Shown here one piece after another: positions 7,365-14,760 of a stretch of DNA of 35,240 nt. Position numbers and translations under genes: made by a program. The DNA comes from an uncultured Collinsella sp. Its GTDB lineage: Bacteria > Actinomycetota > Coriobacteriia > Coriobacteriales > Coriobacteriaceae. The notes under the pieces are model-generated. The model was not told where the DNA came from. It did not search any database and worked only from the letters and a program-made list of their open reading frames with translations. How positions within the stretch are numbered: the first letter of the stretch is position 1; each line of letters opens with the position of its first letter. The stretch lies in assembly GCA_900541785.1 (NCBI GenBank), contig UQKY01000019.1, positions 1-35,240 on the forward strand. Direction: 5' to 3'.

Positions 7365-8204
7365 ATGTTCTGTCAAAAATGCGGACAGCAAGTGCCTGAT
7401 GGATCGACGTTTTGCACGCACTGTGGGGCCTCGCTGGCGGGTGGCTCCGCGCCGGCATCTGCAGGCGCTGATCCTTCCTCTGCCCCGGGCCTGACCCAGT
7501 CGATGCCGCCGGTCGCGCCTGCGCCTCAAAAGCCTAAGAGCAAGGCGCCGGTCATTATCGCGGTGGCGTGTGCCGCCGTGGTACTCCTCGGGGGTGGCAC
7601 GGTGTTTGCGCTCACGATGCTTAACGGGTCCAAGAGCTCCGACACGCAAATCTCGGTGATCGATACTGGGTCTTCGGACGAGAAAGATTCTTCTGCCAAG
7701 AAGAAGGATGACAAGTCCAAGGCCAAGGAGTCTTCGTCGTCCGATGATGAGGCCGTTCCCGAGGACGAATCGGCATACTACGGCTCGGGCGATTCGGACG
7801 ATTACCTGACCGACGTGCATACGTACACGAACGACCTTCACCCTTATAGCATGTCGATTCCCAATCGCTTTGAGATGGAAGATACTCCCAGCGGCAGTGG
7901 TGCCAGGTATGAGGATCCGGAGACGGGCTTTGTAATCAACCTGTTTGGCTACGTCAACATTAACGACGAAACTGCACACGAGATGTTCGTCGACGTGGAC
8001 ACCTCGGGCAAGGCCGACCTCTATACCGCAGAGGGCGACAACTGGTACGTGGTCTCGTGGTGTGAGGACGATACGATCATTTACGAAAAGACGATCGTCA
8101 CGGATTCGACGATTGCCACGGCGCATTTGGAGTACTCGACTGCAAACCGCGACATGGGGTCGAAGATTATCGACACGCTGCTGCCGACGTTTCAGGTGGA
8201 TTAG
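7365..8204 (+). CDS. Zinc-ribbon single-pass membrane protein
   Basis: The 279-residue protein starts with a zinc ribbon (C3, C6, C17, C20 in the pattern FCxKCG and FCTHCG). A Pro/Ala linker, one membrane helix (about 61-85) and a Ser/Lys/Asp-rich disordered stretch (88-140) follow. The C-terminal domain (about 145-279: HPYSMSIPNRFEMEDTPSG, then FVINLFGYVN, then TAHLEYSTANRDMGSKIIDTLLP) is probably outside. This topology, with a cytoplasmic zinc ribbon and an extracytoplasmic sensor-like domain, is common in Firmicutes and Actinobacteria and has no established role. AAAGG lies eight bases before the ATG. It is divergent from the lipoprotein gene. Confidence 0.83.
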   Translation: MFCQKCGQQVPDGSTFCTHCGASLAGGSAPASAGADPSSAPGLTQSMPPVAPAPQKPKSKAPVIIAVACAAVVLLGGGTVFALTMLNGSKSSDTQISVIDTGSSDEKDSSAKKKDDKSKAKESSSSDDEAVPEDESAYYGSGDSDDYLTDVHTYTNDLHPYSMSIPNRFEMEDTPSGSGARYEDPETGFVINLFGYVNINDETAHEMFVDVDTSGKADLYTAEGDNWYVVSWCEDDTIIYEKTIVTDSTIATAHLEYSTANRDMGSKIIDTLLPTFQVD

Positions 8205-8302
8205 GCGCCCGTGCCTATAGCCGGCAATCGGAAACACCGATAGCCAGAGCTCCTGACAGCCTTTGTCTTATGGGTTAGACTGGGCTTCAATAAAACCGAT
8301 GA

Positions 8303-8341
8303 ATGGGACAACCGCTTCCTGGCGTCGTTGTCCCATTTTTT
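8303..8341 (+). terminator. Rho-independent terminator
   Basis: A 10-bp stem (8303-8312 with 8327-8336) has a 14-nt loop and runs directly into a T tract. It ends the zinc-ribbon gene and lies 50 bp before the fchA start. An attenuator role for fchA is possible but unsupported. Confidence 0.85.
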
Positions 8342-8390
8342 ATTATGCGTGCGGCCCGTGGTGGCCGGCGCGGTGGGCAGAGGTGTTTCG

Positions 8391-9023
8391 ATGAGCCAAG
8401 AGATGATGGATAAAACCTGTCGCGGTTTTGCCGAGGCGTTGGCTGCACGCGAGCCGGTTCCCGGCGGCGGCAGCGCCAGCGCGTTTGTGGGAGCACTGGG
8501 TGCCTCGCTGTGCGGGATGGTTGCTCGCTATGGCGCGACGAACCCCGCGCTTGCCGATCGCGCGGACGATCTGACGCACGCGTTTGCCCAGGCAGACGAG
8601 CTGGCTCAGGAGCTTGTGGGTCTGGTTGCCGAGGACGTTCGTGCGTACGGCCAGGTGTCTGCGGCATACGGTATTCCTCGTGATGACCCCGCTCGACCCG
8701 CGGCGATTCAGGATGCGTTGCACGTGGCCGCCATGCCGCCATATCGGATCATGGATGCCTGCGGGCGCGCGCTGGCGCTGCTCGAGGACATGGCCGATAA
8801 GGGCTCGCGCCAGTTGCTGTCCGATGTGGCCTGCGGTGCCGTGTTCTGCCGCGCCGCCATGCAGGGCGCGAGCTTGACGCTCTTTGCGAACACCACGTCT
8901 ATGAAAGACCGGGCACGCGCCGAAGAGCTCGAGGCGGCGTGCGATGAACTGTTGGATACGTGGCTGCCGCGCGCCGATGCGCTGGCGCGCCGCGCTGCTG
9001 ACGCCGCAAGGAAGAGGGGATAG
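8391..9023 (+). CDS. fchA: Formimino-THF cyclodeaminase / methenyl-THF cyclohydrolase
   Basis: The protein has 210 residues, the usual size for the cyclodeaminase/cyclohydrolase family (PF04961), all-helical cytoplasmic enzymes. The signature PGGGSASAFVGALGASL lies at about residues 22-38. Family members either release ammonia from 5-formimino-THF or interconvert 5,10-methenyl-THF and 10-formyl-THF. The start at 8391 (MSQEMMDK) is set by GAGGTG six bases upstream. The gene is two bases from folD and surely cotranscribed with it. No histidine-degradation genes (hutI, hutU, ftcD) are nearby, and the partner FolD has lost its cyclohydrolase lysine. I therefore favour the cyclohydrolase role. Confidence 0.9.
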   Translation: MSQEMMDKTCRGFAEALAAREPVPGGGSASAFVGALGASLCGMVARYGATNPALADRADDLTHAFAQADELAQELVGLVAEDVRAYGQVSAAYGIPRDDPARPAAIQDALHVAAMPPYRIMDACGRALALLEDMADKGSRQLLSDVACGAVFCRAAMQGASLTLFANTTSMKDRARAEELEAACDELLDTWLPRADALARRAADAARKRG

Positions 9024-9025
9024 CC

Positions 9026-9880
9026 ATGGCAGAACTGCTGAAGGGTGCTCCCGTTGCCCGTGCTTTGACCGAGGAGCTCGCTGCTCGCTGCGCGGCTTTG
9101 CGTGAGCGCGGCGTTGTTCCGACGCTTGCTATCGTGCGCGTGGGCGAGCGCGAGGACGACCTATCCTACGAGCGCGGTGCCCTCAAGCGCTGCGAGAAGG
9201 TTGGCATTGAGGCTCGCCGCGTATTGCTTCCCTCCGATGTTTCGCAGGATGAGCTGCTGGCGGCCATCGAGGGCATCAATGCCGACCCTGCTGTTCACGG
9301 CTGCCTGCTGTTCCGCCCGTTGCCCGCTGGGCTTGACGAGGATGCAGTTGCCGCGGCACTCGATCCCGTCAAGGACGTTGATTCCATGACGTCGGCCTCG
9401 CTGCTTACCACGCTTTCGGGGCGAGGCGAGGGCTTTGCCCCCTGTACGGCCGAGGCCGTGCTGGCTTTGCTGGACCATTATGGCGTGGAACTGGATGGGG
9501 CAAAGGTCGCAGTCGTCGGTCGATCGCTGGTGATTGGCCGTCCCGTTGCCGCCATGCTTACGACCCGCAATGCCACAGTGACGACGTGCCATACGCATAC
9601 GCGCGACTTGGCTGCCGAGTGCCGTTCTGCCGACATTGTTGTTGCTGCGGTTGGACGTGCGCGCACGATTGGCGCGGATGCGGTTCGCGAGGGCCAGACA
9701 ATCATCGATGTGGGCATTAACTGGGACGAGGCCGCCGGCAAGCTGGTCGGCGACGTCGATTTTGATGCTACGGAGCCGATCGTTAACGCCATCACGCCCG
9801 TGCCGGGCGGCGTGGGGGCTGTAACGACAGCGGTTCTTGCCAAACACGTGATTGAGGCGGCGGAGCGCGCATCGAAATAG
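9026..9880 (+). CDS. folD: 5,10-methylene-THF dehydrogenase, probably lacking cyclohydrolase
   Basis: FolD oxidises 5,10-methylene-THF to methenyl-THF with NAD(P) and normally also hydrolyses it to 10-formyl-THF. The 284 residues show the full fold: the N-terminal catalytic lobe, PCTAEAVLALL, the Rossmann motif VVGRSLVIGRPVA, VIDVGIN-type IIDVGIN, and the terminal PGGVGAVTTAV. In FolD the cyclohydrolase lysine sits in YVxxKxKACEEVG; here the aligned text is YERGALKRCEKVG, ungapped, with Ala in its place. The Gln of VQLPLP is also changed (LFRPLP), while the DVD of KDVDG is kept as KDVDS. The neighbouring FchA can supply the missing step. AGAGGGG lies six bases before the ATG. Confidence 0.95.
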   Translation: MAELLKGAPVARALTEELAARCAALRERGVVPTLAIVRVGEREDDLSYERGALKRCEKVGIEARRVLLPSDVSQDELLAAIEGINADPAVHGCLLFRPLPAGLDEDAVAAALDPVKDVDSMTSASLLTTLSGRGEGFAPCTAEAVLALLDHYGVELDGAKVAVVGRSLVIGRPVAAMLTTRNATVTTCHTHTRDLAAECRSADIVVAAVGRARTIGADAVREGQTIIDVGINWDEAAGKLVGDVDFDATEPIVNAITPVPGGVGAVTTAVLAKHVIEAAERASK

Positions 9881-9921
9881 GCGTTTTGGGCTGTTTGAGG
9901 GGGTTAGACATATACCACGTA

Positions 9922-10145
9922 GGCAAAAAACGCCAAATATGAGTACTGTTGCCAAGATAGTCACATATGTTTTAGGTCATTTTGGCTCTCTATCGGTATT
10001 TATTATCGATAGAGAGCCTATTTTATTGGACTTATGAGGAATTACATTGTCAAGCTTTTGAACAAATGTAGATTATCGACACCTGCATTCGCTTAAATTG
10101 CTGCTACTAAATTTGTGACAGTACTCATATTTGGCATTTTTTGCC
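9922..10145. mobile_element. MITE-like AT-rich element with 28-bp inverted ends
   Basis: The ends 9922-9949 and 10118-10145 are inverted repeats matching at 27 of 28 positions, beginning GGCAAAAAAYGCCAAATATG. The 224-bp interior codes for nothing recognisable and is clearly more AT-rich than its neighbours. It holds a perfect 12-bp hairpin (9984-9995 with 10007-10018) followed by TATTTTATT, which could terminate folD transcription. No target duplication is evident. Size and structure fit a miniature inverted-repeat element, but only one copy is in the window. Confidence 0.65.
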
Positions 10146-10235
10146 CACAGGGGCTGCCGGGGCGGCGGTTTCGCCCTTTTTGCGCCGAAGCGATACACTG
10201 TTGCCGTTTGATTTCTTCGCTCAAGGAGGATGCGC

Positions 10236-11759
10236 ATGCCGTGCACAACGATTTTGGTTGGTAAGAACGCGAGCTATGACGGGTCGACCCTGGTCGCCCG
10301 CAACGAGGACTCGTCCAACGGGGTGTTTGAGCCCAAGCGCATGCGCGTAGTACATCCCGACGAGCAGCCGCGTGTCTACACGAGTGTCCTGAGCCACCTG
10401 ACCGTTGAACTGCCCGACAATCCCATGCGTTACACAAGCGTCCCCGACGTTGTCCCGGGTCATGGCATTTGGGCCGAGGCCGGCTTCAACGAGCTCAATG
10501 TTGGCATGTCCGCAACCGAGACGCTCACCACCAACGAGCGCGTCCGCGGCGCCGATCCGCTTGTCGACTACGTGCCCGCCAAGGGCAACGAGGGCGAGGA
10601 CGGCTACGTCCCGGCGCAGCCCGGCGGTCTGGGTGAGGAGGACATGGTGACCCTGGTGCTGCCGTACGCCAAGTCTGCCCGCGACGGCGTGCGTATCCTG
10701 GGCGACCTGCTCGAGCGTTACGGTACCTACGAGAACAACGGCATCGCCTTTAGTGACGTTGACGAGATCTGGTGGCTCGAGACCATCGGCGGCCACCACT
10801 GGATCGCCAAGCGCGTGCCCGATGACGCCTATGTGACCATGCCCAACCAGCTGGGTATCGACAGCTTTGACCTGGACGATGCCGAGGGCACCCAGGCAGA
10901 TCATATGTGCTCTGCCGACCTGCGCTCCTGGATGGCCGAGTGGCATCTGGACCTGACGCTGGGCGTCGGGGGCGACGGTCCGGCGACGGTCTTTAACCCG
11001 CGCGAGGCCTTTGGCTCGCACAGCGACAGCGACCATGTCTACAACACGCCGCGCGCCTGGTATATGCAGCGCTGCCTCAACCCCAGCGATGTATGGGACG
11101 GTCCCGACGCCGACTACACGCCCGAGAGCGACGACATCCCTTGGAGCCGCGTGCCCGAGCGCAAGGTGACCATCGAGGACATCAAGTACGTGCTTTCGAG
11201 CCACTACCAGGGCACGGAGTACGACTGCTACGGCAGCAAGGGCACGCCCGCCACGCGCGGTGCCTATCGTCCCATCGGCATCAACCGCAACAGCCAGCTT
11301 GCCGTGTTGCAGCTGCGTCCCTATGTACAGCCGGCGTATCGCGCCGTGCAGTGGATGGCGTTTGGCTCTAACTCGTTTAACGCGCTCGTGCCGCTGTACG
11401 CCAATGTCGAGACCATGCCCGAGTACTATGCCGACACGCAGGCTCGCGTGACGTCCGAGAATTTCTATTGGGCAAATCGCCTGATCGGTGCCTTGGCCGA
11501 TGTTCGCTTCCATGAGTGCGGTCGTGCGGTCGAGGATTATCAGGAAAAGGTCGGCGGCATGGGCCACAAGCAGATTCACGACGTTGACGCTGTCGTGGCC
11601 GCGCTGCCCGAGGCCGAGGTGCCCGCCGAGCTTGCCCGCGCCAACGAGGAGTTTGCCGAGCGCGTGCGGGTGGAGACCGATGCTCTGTTGGGCAAGGTCC
11701 TCTACACCACGAGCTGTGCCATGAAGAATTCCTTCGCGATGAACGACAATGTGAGGTAA
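10236..11759 (+). CDS. C69-family dipeptidase (PepD-like)
   Basis: This is a cytoplasmic N-terminal-nucleophile dipeptidase of peptidase family C69, 507 residues. It begins MPCTTILVGKNASYDGS, where C3 would be the nucleophile after removal of the first two residues. It continues LVARNEDSSNG, the typical second motif. Further family features are the E-x-GGHHWIAKR segment and the central GINRNSQLAVLQLRP. The start at 10236 is preferred over the ATG at 10230 because AAGGAGG is then six bases away rather than abutting it. It is monocistronic between a MITE-like element and a strong hairpin. Confidence 0.92.
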   Translation: MPCTTILVGKNASYDGSTLVARNEDSSNGVFEPKRMRVVHPDEQPRVYTSVLSHLTVELPDNPMRYTSVPDVVPGHGIWAEAGFNELNVGMSATETLTTNERVRGADPLVDYVPAKGNEGEDGYVPAQPGGLGEEDMVTLVLPYAKSARDGVRILGDLLERYGTYENNGIAFSDVDEIWWLETIGGHHWIAKRVPDDAYVTMPNQLGIDSFDLDDAEGTQADHMCSADLRSWMAEWHLDLTLGVGGDGPATVFNPREAFGSHSDSDHVYNTPRAWYMQRCLNPSDVWDGPDADYTPESDDIPWSRVPERKVTIEDIKYVLSSHYQGTEYDCYGSKGTPATRGAYRPIGINRNSQLAVLQLRPYVQPAYRAVQWMAFGSNSFNALVPLYANVETMPEYYADTQARVTSENFYWANRLIGALADVRFHECGRAVEDYQEKVGGMGHKQIHDVDAVVAALPEAEVPAELARANEEFAERVRVETDALLGKVLYTTSCAMKNSFAMNDNVR

Positions 11760-11777
11760 AGCCGACCTTGCAACGAG

Positions 11778-11816
11778 CGAGCGGGGCAAACGCCGTCGAG
11801 GGCTTTGCCCCGCTCG
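11778..11816 (+). terminator. Terminator-like hairpin after the dipeptidase
   Basis: A perfect 13-bp stem (11778-11790 with 11804-11816) begins 18 bp past the stop codon. The following T-run is weak (ATTCCTACCTT). Confidence 0.7.
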
Positions 11817-11907
11817 ATTCCTACCTTGGCGGTAAAACGATTTTGTGTCGTTCGCCCAATCTTGGGTACAAGAAGGCCAATGCAGTTGTTCATGATTGGA
11901 GCCAACC

Positions 11908-12324
11908 ATGGTTATGAAACTCGATCAGCTTGTTAACGGTGCCATCAACGTGGGCTTTGGCGCCGCCGCCGTTGCCGTCGAGGGCGGCAAGAAGGTCCTT
12001 GACGACCTCAATACCAAGGGCGAGCAGGTCCGCAAGGATGCCGGCACCCCCGATATCGCCCGCAGCGTGTCTGACATGTTCGAGCAGGCGGGTGGCACCA
12101 TCTCCGACCTGACCGAGCGCCTGGGCATGCAGGGCGAGACTGCGGCGCAGCGCGTGCTCGACGAGCTCATCCTGGCCCGCGTCCGCGTTATGACCGCCCC
12201 TGAGCGCACGGCCTTTTTGGCCCATGTGCGCGACATCGTCGATTCGGTCGAGGACAACGTGACCTCGGTGCCCGTCGAGTCCGTTGAGCCCGACGACGCA
12301 GAGGACGCCGAAGAGGCCGAGTAG
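11908..12324 (+). CDS. Small phasin-like helical protein upstream of UbiB kinase
   Basis: The protein has 138 residues. It begins MVMKLDQLVNGAINVGFGAAAVAVEGGKKVLDDL, an amphipathic helical start like the phasin/PHA-regulator-type small proteins, and ends in a very acidic tail (EPDDAEDAEEAE). The middle is predicted helical (SVSDMFEQAGGTISDLTERLG). The gene ends eight bases before the UbiB/AarF gene, which lacks a good ribosome binding site, so the two are probably translationally coupled. A role with the kinase-like protein at the membrane is an inference. The ATG at 11908 has TTGGAG six bases upstream; an in-frame TTG at 11896 is less likely. Confidence 0.75.
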   Translation: MVMKLDQLVNGAINVGFGAAAVAVEGGKKVLDDLNTKGEQVRKDAGTPDIARSVSDMFEQAGGTISDLTERLGMQGETAAQRVLDELILARVRVMTAPERTAFLAHVRDIVDSVEDNVTSVPVESVEPDDAEDAEEAE

Positions 12325-12332
12325 CAGCGCAG

Positions 12333-14096
12333 ATGGCAGATTCCACCACCGATTACAACAATCTAGATCCCCTGGGTGACGAGACGGCGGTTGTCGATGA
12401 GGTTGAGGCCGCCGTCTCGGGCGCTCGCAAGAAGCCGCGCGCTGTCGATATGGTCCCCGAGGAGCCCGACGCGATGGCGCCGGACGAGGAATACCAGCTC
12501 ACGCCGGCAGGCCGCCGCGAACGCATCGGGCAGATTGTTCGCCTGGTCAAAAAGTACCGCGTGTGGGATAACCTCACGCCGGTGCGCCTGCGTCGTCTGC
12601 TCGAAGAGCTCGGCCCCATGTTCGTCAAGATGGGGCAGATCCTGGCCAACCGCTCCGAGATCTTGCCGCAGCGGTTTTGCGACGAGCTGCGTCGCCTGCG
12701 CTCCGACGTAGAGCCGGTGCCGTATGAGGTAGTGCTCCGCTGTCTGGAAGAGGAGTACGGCCAGCGCTTGGGGCAGATGTTCGACGCCATCGACCCCAAC
12801 CCGCTCGGTAGCGCGTCGCTCGCGCAGGTGCACCGCGCCCGCCTGGTGACCGGCGAGGACGTGGCCGTTAAAGTGCAGCGCCCCGGTGCGCAGCAGGTGA
12901 TGGCGCAGGACATCGACATCATTCGCTCGGTGGTGCGCATCGTTTCCAAGTTTGTCAACACCGATCAGTTTGTTGACCTGCACGGCGTGGTCGAAGAGCT
13001 GTGGACCTCGTTTCGCGAGGAGACCAACTTTTTGGCCGAGGCCAAAAACCTCAACGATTTCTATGAGTTCCATAAGAGCGTCCATGGCGTGTCGTGTCCT
13101 AAGTCCTACCTGGATCTTTGCACCGAACACGTGGTGGTCATGGACTACATTGACGGCATCTCGATTGCCGATCCCGAGCGCCTGGTGGCCGAGGGCTATG
13201 ACCTGGAAAAGATTGGCTCGGCGATTGTCGAGGACTATTCGACGCAGGTGCTCGACGACGGCTTTTTCCATGCCGACCCGCATGCGGGAAACATCATCCT
13301 CAAAGATGGCATCGTTTACTTTATTGACCTGGGCATGGTCGGGCGCATGTCGAGCCACGACCGCGGTATCGTCAAGGACATGATTTTCGCCGTGGCCGAG
13401 GGCGACGTGCCCAAGCTCAAGGATTCGCTTATGCGCTTTGCCGTGACGCGCGGCGACTCGGCCGAGCTCGACCATTCGGCCTTTTTGTCCGATCTGGACT
13501 TTATCGTCGCCGACTTTGCGGGTCTTGACCTTAAGGATCTTGATATCGGCGAGTTTTTGACCTCGCTGCTAAACCTGGCGCGCAAGAACGACGTTGAGCT
13601 GCCGAGCGTGGTGACAATGTTCGCGCGCGGCATGGTGACGCTTGAGGGCCTGCTGACCGAGTACATGCCCAACGTCAATATGATCCAGATTATCCAGACG
13701 CACATCAAAAACGAGAAGAGCACCTATGCGCGCGTGCGCGAAATGGGGCGCGATCTTGCCGCGAGCAGCTATCGCGCGGCAAAAGGCTCGCTCGAGGCGG
13801 CCGAGTATCTGGGCTTGGCGTCGCGCATGCTCACGCGCGGCCAGCTTAAGGTGAACACGCAGATCATGAGCAGCGATAAGGCGCTGCGGCAGCTGGGCGG
13901 AATTATCGACCGCATGTCGATGGCAATTGTGATCGCCGGCCTGTTTATCGGTTCGTCGGTGGTGTACTACGCGCGCATCGAGCCGGTTGTGTTTGGTATC
14001 CCGGTCATTGGCTTTATGGGCTACGTGAGCGCGCTGGTGCTGGCGCTGATGCTGGGCCGCGAGATTTGGCGCAACAGCCACGGCGGCAAGCGTTAA
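12333..14096 (+). CDS. UbiB/AarF/ABC1-family atypical kinase
   Basis: This is a 587-residue protein-kinase-like ATPase of the UbiB (ABC1/ADCK) family, which supports isoprenoid quinone or other lipid handling at membranes. The signatures are VKMGQ (98-102, KxGQ motif), the Ala-rich loop GSASLAQVH (159-167), AVKVQRP (178-184, invariant lysine K180), EETNFLAEAKN, HADPHAGN (313-320, catalytic loop) and FIDLG (330-334, metal-binding D). Two hydrophobic helices close the protein (VIAGLFIGSSVVYYARI and IGFMGYVSALVLALMLG). The N-terminal 60 residues are acidic and unlike the family core. Ubiquinone is not expected in this lineage, so menaquinone or another lipid is the likely client. Confidence 0.93.
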   Translation: MADSTTDYNNLDPLGDETAVVDEVEAAVSGARKKPRAVDMVPEEPDAMAPDEEYQLTPAGRRERIGQIVRLVKKYRVWDNLTPVRLRRLLEELGPMFVKMGQILANRSEILPQRFCDELRRLRSDVEPVPYEVVLRCLEEEYGQRLGQMFDAIDPNPLGSASLAQVHRARLVTGEDVAVKVQRPGAQQVMAQDIDIIRSVVRIVSKFVNTDQFVDLHGVVEELWTSFREETNFLAEAKNLNDFYEFHKSVHGVSCPKSYLDLCTEHVVVMDYIDGISIADPERLVAEGYDLEKIGSAIVEDYSTQVLDDGFFHADPHAGNIILKDGIVYFIDLGMVGRMSSHDRGIVKDMIFAVAEGDVPKLKDSLMRFAVTRGDSAELDHSAFLSDLDFIVADFAGLDLKDLDIGEFLTSLLNLARKNDVELPSVVTMFARGMVTLEGLLTEYMPNVNMIQIIQTHIKNEKSTYARVREMGRDLAASSYRAAKGSLEAAEYLGLASRMLTRGQLKVNTQIMSSDKALRQLGGIIDRMSMAIVIAGLFIGSSVVYYARIEPVVFGIPVIGFMGYVSALVLALMLGREIWRNSHGGKR

Positions 14097-14099
14097 CGA

Positions 14100-14130
14100 T
14101 TTCCCAGGGTCGGGGAAACGGGTTATTTTG
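14100..14130 (+). terminator. Weak terminator after the UbiB gene
   Basis: A six-base-pair stem (TTTCCC 14100-14105 with GGGAAA 14113-14118) is followed by CGGGTTATTTT. It is short and only weakly supported. Confidence 0.35.
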
Positions 14131-14162
14131 CCTCGCGTCGCGCCGGCGGGGGCTGGTCCGAA

Positions 14163-14316
14163 CAAAACTATGCCGGTTTACGGGGCTGGAGTGCCGAACC
14201 TCGAGCATACCGAAATTCGCGCTTTTAAAACCGCAGGTAGATGAGTCGTTGATTTTCGAAAATGGTTGATATGGTTGCGAAGTGCTGAATCAGCCCCGTA
14301 ATCCGGCATAGTTTTG
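14163..14316. mobile_element. Second MITE-like element with 26-bp inverted ends
   Basis: The ends 14163-14188 and 14291-14316 are inverted repeats matching at 25 of 26 positions (CAAAACTATGCCGG outermost). The 154-bp unit encodes nothing; its centre contains the perfect 12-bp palindrome ATTTTCGAAAAT (14252-14263). The end sequence is unrelated to that of the element at 9922. The rest of the 14097-14445 gap holds only the riboswitch leader start; TGCTACCAT at 14412-14420 is a possible extended -10. Confidence 0.65.
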
Positions 14317-14445
14317 AAACGAGCTGTTCTTGCAAGGTCCGACGACAGTCCTCCCTATCGCAAACCATAGCTTTTACCTTGGGCTTCGCCTGTGTGCGGG
14401 GCCCTTTTGCGTGCTACCATATCGACAGTAATAATCGATGGCCTA

Positions 14446-14616
14446 GATGGTGGTGCGGAGACGCACGAATGCGCGGTTTTCCTGCGTGTTTGGGAGAATC
14501 GGGGTGCAAGTCCCCGGCTGTACCAGTAACCGTAATTCCTCTTGGCCCGGGATGGTCACGTCGCAGATCGGACGGCGCGCCCGGGTCGGTAAGGTTAAGT
14601 CGGATCGCCTCCCATC
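14446..14616 (+). promoter_or_regulatory. Cobalamin (B12) riboswitch
   Basis: The conserved core is plain at 14492-14535: GGGAGAATC, GGGGTGCAAGTCCCCGGC, then TGTACCAGTAACCGTAA. This matches the cobalamin-aptamer pattern GGGAA-GGTGNAANTCC-GCTGT-CC-GNAAC-GT. The 3' B12-box-like part is AAGTCGGATCGCCTCCCA (14597-14614). GATGG (14446-14450) can pair with CCATC (14612-14616) to close the aptamer. It lies 144 bp upstream of the giant surface-protein gene on the same strand. Known cobalamin riboswitches switch off expression when B12 is bound. Confidence 0.92.
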
Positions 14617-14760
14617 TTGCACGCGACCGTGGCGCATGCCGCCGGTACGCGTTGGGCTCTGGAGGGAAGGGGGACCCCGATGGGGGTACTCGAGCGCAAT
14701 GTGCGCGATGACGTGGGGCAGCCGCTGGGCAATGCTCCAAGTGCAGACAATAGGAGACAA
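14617..14760 (+). promoter_or_regulatory. Leader between riboswitch and surface-protein gene
   Basis: This is the probable expression platform. It is GC-rich with several possible stems (for example around GGGACCCC and GGGGGTAC, 14672-14691), but there is no clear terminator with a T-run. Control at ribosome access is therefore more likely than termination. The ribosome binding site is AGGAG at 14751-14755. Confidence 0.4.

Noticed and set aside
7077..8237. Minus-strand 386-residue open frame over the zinc-ribbon gene
   Set aside because: There is no start signal or domain, and it covers the opposite strand of a gene with a clear zinc ribbon and membrane helix.
8303..8341. Riboswitch or attenuator controlling fchA-folD
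   Set aside because: Only a simple terminator is seen; no conserved aptamer motif (such as THF) could be recognised upstream.
14617..14760. N-terminal extension of the giant protein to 14617
   Set aside because: It would lie in the riboswitch leader, precede the signal peptide and lack a ribosome binding site; the ATG at 14761 has one.
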